From assembly GCA_947499615.1 (NCBI GenBank), contig CANMOP010000012.1:1-63616 (forward strand): DNA of 63,616 nt, read 5' to 3'. This stretch comes from RH-chloro-G1 sp003670575. Lineage in GTDB: Bacteria > Chloroflexota > Dehalococcoidia > UBA2979. Below, piece by piece: positions 16,288 through 23,572 of this stretch; within the stretch, counting starts at the first letter, position 1, and every line of letters begins with the position of its first letter. The translations under genes were made by a program, and so were the position numbers. A model generated the notes under the pieces. It had not been told where the DNA came from, did no database searches, and was given only the letters and a program-made list of their open reading frames with translations.

Positions 16288-19200
16288 ATGAACCTGACGC
16301 GGCTCTCCGTTGAACGACCACTCACCGTTCTGATGGCGATTCTCGGCATCGTGCTCATGGGTGCCGTCGCGTACACGCGACTGGGCGTGGACCGGCTTCC
16401 GCCCATCGATATCCCCTTCCTGGGCATCAATGTCAGCTACCCGCAGGCGTCCGCGCAGGACGTTGAGCAGCTGGTGGCCCAACCGATCGAGAACGCCGTT
16501 TCCGGTATGGAAGGCGTCACCTCGATCAGCTCGAACTCGCGGGAAGGGCGTGCGTCGGTCACGATCCAATTCGCGAGCGGGACCAACACGGATGCCGCCG
16601 CGTTGGACGTTGGCCGCCGGCTCGCCTCGATCCGGCGACTGCTCCCCACCGACGTGACCGAGCCCGCCATCTTCAAGGCGGATCCGAACGCGATCCCCAT
16701 CCTCAACATCGCGCTCAGCGGCGCGCCGCTGGAGCAGCTCTACGAACTGGCGAACGCGGACCTCCAGCCGCAGCTCCAGTCGGTTCCCGGTGTTGCCAGC
16801 GTGAACATCTCCGGCGGACTGCAGCGCGAAGTACAGGTGCAGGTCAACTACAGCAAGTTGGCGGCCTACGGGCTGACGATTCAGCAGCTCTCCACCGCGC
16901 TTGTCGCCGCCAACGTCACCGCACCGGTCGGAGCCATCGACCAGACGACGAAGACCCTCGGCGTCCGTTCCGTCGGCGCATTCGAGTCAGTCGATGCGAT
17001 CAAGCGTCTGGTAGTGCTCAACACCGCCGCTGCAGGTCAGGTGTTGCTCCAAGACGTGGCGACGGTGGTTCCCACGTACAAGGATCAGACACAGATCCAG
17101 CGCATGAACGGCAGCGACGCCGTCGGTCTCACGGTAGTGAAGCAGTCCGGGGTCAACCAACTTCAGGTCGCCGCCGACGTGAAGGCGAAGCTCGACGAAC
17201 TGCAGAAGGTGCTGCCCGCCGGCACCACGCTGCAGATCACCAACGACAACTCGCTGTTCACGCGGGCCTCACTGGACGCGATTCAGCGCGATCTCATCCT
17301 CGCCATCTTCCTCGTCGGCGCGGTCATGCTGCTGTTCCTGCACCAGTGGCGGCACACGCTCATCGTGCTGTTCGCCATCCCGACGGTGCTGATCAGCACG
17401 TTCCTCGTCATGTACATGCTCGGCTTCACGCTGAACATCATGACGCTCATGGCACTCGCGCTCATGATCGGCATCCTCGTCGACGACTCGATCGTCGTGT
17501 TGGAGAACATCCACCGCCACCTCGAGCTTGGCGAACCGCCGCGCGAGGCTGCATTGCGTGGCCGTAGCGAGATCGGACTCGCGGCGATCGCCATCACACT
17601 GGCGGACGTGATCGTCTACGCGCCGATGGCGTTCGTGGAGGGCACCGTCGGGCAGCTGTTCCGCCAGTACGGCCTGACCATCGTGGTCGCAACCATGCTT
17701 TCGCTGTTCATCTCCTTCACGCTCACGCCGATGGTGGCCTCCCGTTGGCTCCAACACGACACCGAGGCGCGCGGGCCGCTCGCCGCATTCGGTCGATGGT
17801 GGGACCGCGGGTTTGCACGCATCGGTGAGCTGCTGGGTGCCGCCGTGCCCGCGTTTGTCGCATATCGATGGCGGGTGATGGCGTTCGCAGGTGCGCTCAT
17901 GGTCGCCAGCTGGCTGTTGGTGAGCCAGGGCATCATCGGTACCGAATACGCGCCCGCCGAGGACGACGGCACGTTGCGCGTCAGCCTCTCGATGCCTGCC
18001 GGCACGTCACTGGCCGCCACCGACACCGCCACCCGGCAGCTCGAGGCCGCGATGCGTGACCGCATCCCGGAGGTCAGGAACATGTTCACCAGCGTGAGTA
18101 GCGGCGGCTTCGGTGGTGGCGGCGGATCGGGCAACATCGCGCTCGACCTCGGGCCGAAGGACGACCGCACGCGCACCGCATTCCTGATCGCCGACACCGT
18201 GCGCGAGATCGGCAAGACGATTCCGGGCGCGTCCGTATCCGCCAACATCAGCAGCCCACTTGCGGGCGGCGGCGGGGGAGGCGGCGGCAGTACGACGTCA
18301 CTCTCGGTCGACATTCAAGGCCCCGAGATCGACACGCTGACGCAGATTGCGGCGCAAGTCCAGGACGTCGGGTCCCGCGTGCGAGGTCTGACGCCGCTGC
18401 AAGGCAACTCTCAGGCCAGCTCCGCCGAACTGCACGTGCGATTGGATCCGGCGCGCATGGCACAACTCGGTGTGACCTCACAGGCCGCGGCGCAGGTGCT
18501 GCGTACCACGCTCAGCGGCAGCACCGTCAGCCAGTTGCGCCGTCCCGGGCAGACGCAGCAGGACATCACCATCATCGGCCGCATCGAGGATCGCGCGAAC
18601 CTCGCGAACGTCCTTGCCGTCCCCGTGCTGGGTGCAGGCAACGCCGCGACCACACCCTCGATCGTCACACTGGGTCAGGTCGCGACCATCGTGCCGGGGA
18701 GTGGCCCGGTGCAGATCCAGCGTACCGACCGCAACCGCACCATCACCGTGCGAGGCACCGCCAACGGCCGCTCGCTCGGCCCGGTCGCAACCGACCTGCG
18801 GGCGGCAATTGCCACGCTCCAGCTCCCGCCGGGATACAAGGCCACAGTCGGTGGCGGCGCGCAGCAACTTACCGTCGCGCTTGCCTCGCTTACGCAGGCG
18901 CTGGTGCTGGCTGTGGCGCTGGAATACATGTTGCTGGTCGCGCTGTACCAGAGCTGGTTCTATCCGTTGGTCCGCATGGCCGCGGTGCCCCTCGGACTGT
19001 TCGGCGCGCTGGTCGGACTGCTGATGACCGGGAACACGATCAACATCTTCTCGATCATCGGGCTGGTCATGGCCGAAGGCCTGGTCGCCAAGAGCAGCAT
19101 CCTGCTCATCGATTACACCAACCAGTTGCGCGAGCAGGGCATGTCACGCACCGCGGCGCTCGCCGAGGCGTCCCGCACGCGGCTCCGCCCGATCGTCATG

Positions 19201-19443
19201 ACCTCCGCGACGATGGTGTTCGGCATGATCCCGCTGGCGTTGAAATTGGAGGCCGGTGCCGAATCGCGCGCGCCGATCGCGGTGGTCGTGATGGGCGCGC
19301 TGATCTCGTCGACCTTCCTGACGTTGATCGTCGTCCCACCGCTCTACACGCTGTTCGATGACCTTGCGATGTGGCTGGAACGCGTGCTCCCCGGCCGCAA
19401 ACACGCAGCGGCGTCGGCGCCACTGGAGCCGATCGCGAAGTAG
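16288..19443 (+). CDS. RND-family efflux transporter permease (AcrB/MdtB-like)
   Basis: A 1051-residue proton-driven pump of full family length. NLTRLSVERPLTVLM starts TM1. The TM4 proton-relay Asp pair is in GILVDDSIVVLENIH near residues 399-400, and the TM10 Lys is in EGLVAKSSILLIDYTNQ near 935. Two Gly-rich inserts, GGFGGGGGSGN near residue 605 and an 8-Gly run near 660, lie in the second periplasmic domain and are unusual for the family. GGGAGG precedes the ATG by seven bases. With the adaptor gene upstream it would export drugs, lipids or other amphiphiles; the substrate is unknown. Confidence 0.93.
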   Translation: MNLTRLSVERPLTVLMAILGIVLMGAVAYTRLGVDRLPPIDIPFLGINVSYPQASAQDVEQLVAQPIENAVSGMEGVTSISSNSREGRASVTIQFASGTNTDAAALDVGRRLASIRRLLPTDVTEPAIFKADPNAIPILNIALSGAPLEQLYELANADLQPQLQSVPGVASVNISGGLQREVQVQVNYSKLAAYGLTIQQLSTALVAANVTAPVGAIDQTTKTLGVRSVGAFESVDAIKRLVVLNTAAAGQVLLQDVATVVPTYKDQTQIQRMNGSDAVGLTVVKQSGVNQLQVAADVKAKLDELQKVLPAGTTLQITNDNSLFTRASLDAIQRDLILAIFLVGAVMLLFLHQWRHTLIVLFAIPTVLISTFLVMYMLGFTLNIMTLMALALMIGILVDDSIVVLENIHRHLELGEPPREAALRGRSEIGLAAIAITLADVIVYAPMAFVEGTVGQLFRQYGLTIVVATMLSLFISFTLTPMVASRWLQHDTEARGPLAAFGRWWDRGFARIGELLGAAVPAFVAYRWRVMAFAGALMVASWLLVSQGIIGTEYAPAEDDGTLRVSLSMPAGTSLAATDTATRQLEAAMRDRIPEVRNMFTSVSSGGFGGGGGSGNIALDLGPKDDRTRTAFLIADTVREIGKTIPGASVSANISSPLAGGGGGGGGSTTSLSVDIQGPEIDTLTQIAAQVQDVGSRVRGLTPLQGNSQASSAELHVRLDPARMAQLGVTSQAAAQVLRTTLSGSTVSQLRRPGQTQQDITIIGRIEDRANLANVLAVPVLGAGNAATTPSIVTLGQVATIVPGSGPVQIQRTDRNRTITVRGTANGRSLGPVATDLRAAIATLQLPPGYKATVGGGAQQLTVALASLTQALVLAVALEYMLLVALYQSWFYPLVRMAAVPLGLFGALVGLLMTGNTINIFSIIGLVMAEGLVAKSSILLIDYTNQLREQGMSRTAALAEASRTRLRPIVMTSATMVFGMIPLALKLEAGAESRAPIAVVVMGALISSTFLTLIVVPPLYTLFDDLAMWLERVLPGRKHAAASAPLEPIAK

Positions 19444-19447
19444 TGCT

Positions 19448-19463
19448 TTGGTCGCGCGACCAA
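19448..19463. repeat. 16-base perfect palindrome after the RND gene
   Basis: TTGGTCGCGCGACCAA is a perfect dyad, seven bases after the pump stop codon and about 68 bases before the FKBP start. It could be an operator for the downstream gene. A terminator is less likely because there is no loop and no T run. Confidence 0.4.
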
Positions 19464-19530
19464 CGAGTTGCGCCTGACGCACCGCCCTCCCACGATCGGC
19501 GTGCGCACTACATCGATGCAGGAGGCAACT

Positions 19531-20178
19531 GTGAACCGACGCCCATTCCACCTGATCGCGCCGCTGCTCGGCCTGGTCGCCTCGATCGCGTGTGGCGGCG
19601 GCGAGCCGACCGCGCAACCCACCGCCACACCTCGTGCGGCGACCGCAACTCCGGCGCGCACGGCGACCACCGCCGCCAGCACGACCGCGAGCACCACACC
19701 GGCGACCGCCAGCGCTACCTCCGCGGCCGCAGCGACACCCGCGACGACCCCCGCTGCCGCTGTGCCCACCACTCCCACCGCAGCTACCGCCAGCGGTATC
19801 AACGCGAACGCTCCCGGGATCCCGCCCCTGAACGGTGACGTCCAGCGCACCCCCACCGGCCTGGGCATCCTTGACGAGGTAGTCGGCACCGGCGCGACGC
19901 CCGCCGTCGGCCAGACAGTGAACGTCCAATACACCGGTTGGCTCACCAACGGGCAGAAGTTCGATAGCTCTCGCGACCGCAACCAGGCGTTCTCGTTCGT
20001 GCTCGGGCGCGGTCAGGTGATCGCCGGGTGGGACGAGGGACTGGCGACCATGAAGGTCGGCGGGAAGCGTCGACTGGTCATTCCGCCCGCCCTCGGGTAC
20101 GGCGCACGAGGTGCTCCGGGCGCCATCCCGCCGAACGCGACGCTCATCTTCGACGTGGAGTTGGTCGGCGTGCGTTAG
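19531..20178 (+). CDS. FKBP-type peptidyl-prolyl isomerase lipoprotein
   Basis: A 215-residue lipoprotein. Residues 1-21 form a signal peptide ending in a lipobox-like SIAC. Then comes a Thr/Ala-rich linker of about 80 residues and an FKBP domain from about residue 108: VNVQYTGWLTNGQKFDSS, then GRGQVIAGWDEGLATMKVGG, then RRLVIPPALGYG. The key FKBP residues (Tyr, Phe-Asp, Val-Ile, Trp, Tyr) are present, so proline isomerase activity is likely on the outer face of the membrane. The GTG at 19531 is preceded by GGAGG with a five-base spacer. It may help fold exported proteins. Confidence 0.9.
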   Translation: MNRRPFHLIAPLLGLVASIACGGGEPTAQPTATPRAATATPARTATTAASTTASTTPATASATSAAAATPATTPAAAVPTTPTAATASGINANAPGIPPLNGDVQRTPTGLGILDEVVGTGATPAVGQTVNVQYTGWLTNGQKFDSSRDRNQAFSFVLGRGQVIAGWDEGLATMKVGGKRRLVIPPALGYGARGAPGAIPPNATLIFDVELVGVR

Positions 20179-20325
20179 CCCTCCCGGGCTCTCGTTCCAC
20201 TGCCGTGTCGCGCCGCCACGTTGAGGACGGCCATCGCGCCTGAGCGTGCCGTATTATCCCCTCGTCAGCCGCACGGCGCCGCGTGCGTTGCGGGACGAGC
20301 GAGCCACGCGCGAGAGGATGTCACG

Positions 20326-21294
20326 ATGAAAGCAGTACGAGCCCACGCCGCCGGCGGCCCCGAGGTTCTGCGCTACGAGGACGTGCCGGATCCGCAGCCG
20401 GCCGCTGGGCAGGTGCTGGTTCGCATCGAAGCGATTGGAATGAACTTCGCCGAGGTCGGTGCGCGCCGCAATGCGAACGTCACCAACGGGCCCGCCCCGA
20501 TCGGCGGGGAGGCCGCCGGCACAATTGTCGAGGTCGGCGCGGACGTGACGGAGTTCCACCTCGGCGACCGCGTCGCGTTCAACGCCGTGCCCGGCTGCTA
20601 CGCGGAACTCGTCGCGGTGCCCGCGGCGCGTGCCGTGCCGATCCCGGCTGGAGTGACCACCAAGCAGGCCGCCGCCGCGCTGCTCCAGGGCATGACCGCG
20701 CACTACCTCGCGTGCACCATTTGGCCACTGGATGAGTCCGACTCGTGCCTCGTGCACGCGGCCGCCGGCGGCGTGGGACTGCTGCTCTGCCAGATGGCAC
20801 GCATGCGCGGCGCCACCGTGATCGGCACCGTCTCCACCGAGGAGAAGGCGCTCGCGGCGCAGGCTGCCGGTGCGCACCACACCATCCTCTACACCGACCT
20901 CGACTTCGTCGACGAGGTGAAGCGTCTGACGGACGGCAAGGGCGTCAACGTGGTCTACGACTCGGTGGGACAGACCACGTTCCTGAAGGGATTCGACTGC
21001 CTGAAGCCACGCGGCATGATGGTGTCCTACGGCCAGGCCAGCGGCGCGTACGAGCCGCTCGACCTCGGCGTGCTGGCGCGCAACGGCTCGCTGTTCGTCA
21101 CACGCGCCGGCCTCCCCGCCTACACCGCCACGCGCGAGGAGCTGCTCTGGCGCGCCAACGATGTCTTCGGCTGGATCGCCAGCGGCCAGTTGGACGTACA
21201 CATCTTCAAGGAGTTCGCGCTCTCCGAGGCCGCCCAGGCCCAGGAGGCACTGGAGCACCGCGCGACCATCGGGAAGGTGCTGCTGATTCCATAG
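20326..21294 (+). CDS. NADPH:quinone oxidoreductase (zinc-free MDR family)
   Basis: A 322-residue medium-chain reductase. MKAVRAHAAGGPEVLRYEDV at the N-terminus, GMNFAEVGARR near residue 41 and the NADPH loop HAAAGGVGLLLCQMA near 144 match quinone oxidoreductases (QOR); zinc-binding Cys residues are absent. These enzymes reduce quinones or enones. The ATG at 20326 is chosen since homologues start with MKAV; the upstream extension is not protein-like. Confidence 0.88.
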   Translation: MKAVRAHAAGGPEVLRYEDVPDPQPAAGQVLVRIEAIGMNFAEVGARRNANVTNGPAPIGGEAAGTIVEVGADVTEFHLGDRVAFNAVPGCYAELVAVPAARAVPIPAGVTTKQAAAALLQGMTAHYLACTIWPLDESDSCLVHAAAGGVGLLLCQMARMRGATVIGTVSTEEKALAAQAAGAHHTILYTDLDFVDEVKRLTDGKGVNVVYDSVGQTTFLKGFDCLKPRGMMVSYGQASGAYEPLDLGVLARNGSLFVTRAGLPAYTATREELLWRANDVFGWIASGQLDVHIFKEFALSEAAQAQEALEHRATIGKVLLIP

Positions 21295-21339
21295 CGCCGA
21301 GGATATGCGAGCGCTGACGCACGACCGAACAGCGAGAAA

Positions 21340-21373
21340 CCCCCACCCCAACCCTCCCCCGTAAAGGTGGGGG
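21340..21373. repeat. C/G-rich hairpin, likely a dispersed intergenic element
   Basis: CCCCCACC (21340-21347) pairs with GGTGGGGG (21366-21373). The loop and arms read CCCCAACCCTCCCCCGTAAA, a motif I recognise as a common dispersed intergenic repeat in many bacterial genomes. It lies between the quinone reductase and the hydrolase gene and may also end transcription. Confidence 0.4.
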
Positions 21374-21400
21374 GGGCAGAAGCCAAAGCCGGAGGCATGT

Positions 21401-22375
21401 ATGAGCATCGTCCAGACCATTCGCGGGCCGGTAGATTCCTCGACGCTTGGGCGCATCCTCTCGCATGAGCACCTGACCAACGGCATGGGCGGGATGGAGC
21501 GCGTGCCCGGACTGCTCGACCGGGACGCGATGATCGATCGCTCGGTACGCTCGCTCGCCCGCGCGAAGGCGGCAGGCATCGATGGCATCATCGACCTCAC
21601 GCCACTCGACCTCGGGCGGCAGGTCTGGCTGTTCGAGGCGGTCGCCGAGCGTACGGAGTCGCACGTCATTCCTGCGACGGGCGTCTACCGCTGGATTCCG
21701 CCGTACTTCTTCAACTGGGACATCGACGAGATCGCGGCGTACTTCGTGAGCGAGATCGAGGACGGCATCGAGGGCTCTCGCATCCGCGCTGGCATCATCA
21801 AATTGGCGTGGGACATGGAGTACCAACTGCATGACCCGGCCGCGCGTGTCACCCCGCGAATCATGCTGGAGCGCACCGCCCGCGCAGCCGCCCGCGCCTC
21901 GAAGGCAACCGGAACGCCGATCTCCTGCCACACCCGCGCCATCGACCAGCTGGGCACGCCGCTGCTCGACATCCTGTCCGACGAGGGGCTGGACCTGCGC
22001 GCGGTCACCATCGGGCACTCCAACGACACCGACAACCTCGACTACCTCACCGGGATGCTGAAGCGCGGGGCGACGGTGGGCCTCGACCGCTTCTTCGGCA
22101 CCGACGAGGCGTACGTCGCACAACGCGGCGGGATCGCGCTGGCGCTGGTGCGCGCCGGATTCGCCGACCAGATCACGCTCGGGCACGACGGCTCGCCGGC
22201 GGGACTGTGGGGCCGCTGGCGCACGGACGACACCGACGGCTGCTGGACGCTGGTCCCGAACCTCGAGGTGCCCTGGATGCAAGCCAACGGCGCAACCGAC
22301 GACGAGATCGATGCCGTGCTGCGCGGTTCGATCCGCGCCACGTTCGAGGCTGCCGCCGCGATGGCTGGCCGGTAA
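21401..22375 (+). CDS. Phosphotriesterase-family metal-dependent hydrolase
   Basis: A 324-residue amidohydrolase-fold protein. The binuclear metal ligands are visible: HEH at residues 22-24, a Lys in IIKLAWD near 134 (the carboxylated bridge), His in CHTRA near 182, His in GHSND near 205 and Asp in GHDGSP near 262. Family members hydrolyse phosphotriesters, lactones or other esters; lactonase-type activity is common, so paraoxonase activity should not be assumed. GGAGG stands before the ATG. A second member lies at 58899. Confidence 0.88.
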   Translation: MSIVQTIRGPVDSSTLGRILSHEHLTNGMGGMERVPGLLDRDAMIDRSVRSLARAKAAGIDGIIDLTPLDLGRQVWLFEAVAERTESHVIPATGVYRWIPPYFFNWDIDEIAAYFVSEIEDGIEGSRIRAGIIKLAWDMEYQLHDPAARVTPRIMLERTARAAARASKATGTPISCHTRAIDQLGTPLLDILSDEGLDLRAVTIGHSNDTDNLDYLTGMLKRGATVGLDRFFGTDEAYVAQRGGIALALVRAGFADQITLGHDGSPAGLWGRWRTDDTDGCWTLVPNLEVPWMQANGATDDEIDAVLRGSIRATFEAAAAMAGR

Positions 22376-22399
22376 CGGCGCGGAGCCCGCGCCGCCCGG

Positions 22400-22909
22400 C
22401 TACCGAGCCGCTGGCGCCTGCTCTGCCTCCAGGCGCCGGCGCTCCCGGCCCCGCACGGAGGCAAGCACCTCATCCACCGCCATCCGGCCGATCGGGCCAG
22501 TTGCGTACATCGACCCGAATACGGTGCCGCCACGCAGCACCAGCAGTTCCATCGGCTGGATGTATCGGCCGTGCTGGTCCTCCGCCCACCACGGATCGAA
22601 TCCCGCAACATCCGACTCCGTCAGCCCGTAGGCGACCGGGAAGGTCAGCCCCAGCGCGTCAACCAATTCTTGTGTCGGCTCAAGTGCGTCGACAGACGCG
22701 GCGACTACGATGACGCCCAGCGCCGCCAACTCATCAAGGTTCGCCTGATAGCTCGCCAACTGCCGACGGCAGTACGGACACCAGTGGCCCCGGTACACCA
22801 GCAATGCGAGGTACCGGCCGGGAAGCTCCTCCGGCAGCGATAGCGTCCCTCCGTCCACCAGTCGCAACGTCAGCGGCGGGATCTTGTCACTCTGCATCAA
22901 CTTCGCCAT
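22400..22909 (-). CDS. Peroxiredoxin-like (AhpC/TSA family) protein
   Basis: A 169-residue thioredoxin-fold protein. The motif VYRGHWCPYCRRQL near residues 37-50 gives a CPYC pair at the place of the peroxidatic Cys, a form seen in a distinct AhpC/TSA subgroup. Typical peroxiredoxin Pro/Thr context (PxxxTxxC) is absent, so a thiol-dependent peroxidase or a disulfide reductase are both possible. It follows the effector-binding protein gene on the same strand. Confidence 0.75.
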   Translation of the reverse strand: MAKLMQSDKIPPLTLRLVDGGTLSLPEELPGRYLALLVYRGHWCPYCRRQLASYQANLDELAALGVIVVAASVDALEPTQELVDALGLTFPVAYGLTESDVAGFDPWWAEDQHGRYIQPMELLVLRGGTVFGSMYATGPIGRMAVDEVLASVRGRERRRLEAEQAPAAR

Positions 22910-22965
22910 GTCACACCCCTACGCGAGATGTTACGCCTCCCGCGTGAGCGCTGCATTCGCCTCGG

Positions 22966-23430
22966 CTACACCAGCGGGATGTAGAGATCCGTGCGCAGCT
23001 CCAACTCCGGTGCTGACGCCGCATGCGGGCGGTACACCTCGTAGCACACGCCGGTGCCGACGCGTTGCCCGCTCTGCGGGAGCCAATCGCCGACGAAGCC
23101 ATGCCAGGTGGTGGCCAGCCCCGCGTACCCACCCTCGTGGACTGCATGCGCGTACCGGCCGCCGGGGATGAAATCCTCGATGAAGCCGGGCGGCACCGAC
23201 TCACCGTCACCCAACAGCACGGCGGCGTCGTAGCGCACCTCGTTCGGCCGCGCAGGCCCCGTGATCGCAGCCACCGCGAGGATGGCGGCCCTGGCGACGC
23301 TCGGATTGTCGAGCAGGCCAGCCGGTCCCGCGACCGCGCCAAACCGCTCCCAGGTCTGCTGCGCGTGCCCCAGGTCGCCTCGTACCAGGCCGACACGCAG
23401 TGCAGGCACTTCGGCAATCTCCACGTCCAC
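22966..23430 (-). CDS. GyrI-like effector-binding domain protein
   Basis: A 154-residue protein with the stand-alone AraC effector-binding (GyrI-like, SHS2 duplication) fold, judged from VEIAEVPALRVGLVRG at the start, NEVRYDAAVLLGD near residue 61 and YAHAVHEGGYAGLATTWHGF near 91, ending in ELRTDLYIPL, a typical last strand. Such proteins bind hydrophobic or cationic small molecules and some hydrolyse them. GTG at 23430 is supported by GGAGGAG six bases upstream. It is divergent from the molybdenum hydroxylase gene. Confidence 0.7.
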   Translation of the reverse strand: MDVEIAEVPALRVGLVRGDLGHAQQTWERFGAVAGPAGLLDNPSVARAAILAVAAITGPARPNEVRYDAAVLLGDGESVPPGFIEDFIPGGRYAHAVHEGGYAGLATTWHGFVGDWLPQSGQRVGTGVCYEVYRPHAASAPELELRTDLYIPLV

Positions 23431-23528
23431 GGCTCGCTCCTCCGGACTGCTCGCGGTCACCGATGGTGCTCCCGTCCGCGACGATACGCGAGCAGGCACA
23501 GCATGTCTCCATCTCACGTCAACACGGT

Positions 23529-23534
23529 TATACT
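23529..23534 (+). promoter_or_regulatory. Candidate -10 box for the molybdenum hydroxylase gene
   Basis: TATACT matches the -10 consensus at five of six positions and lies 38 bases before the start codon. No good -35 is seen at the expected distance, so support is partial. Confidence 0.3.
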
Positions 23535-23572
23535 CGCTCGGTTAGCACGCGCAGCAGTTGGAGGAGCACCGC

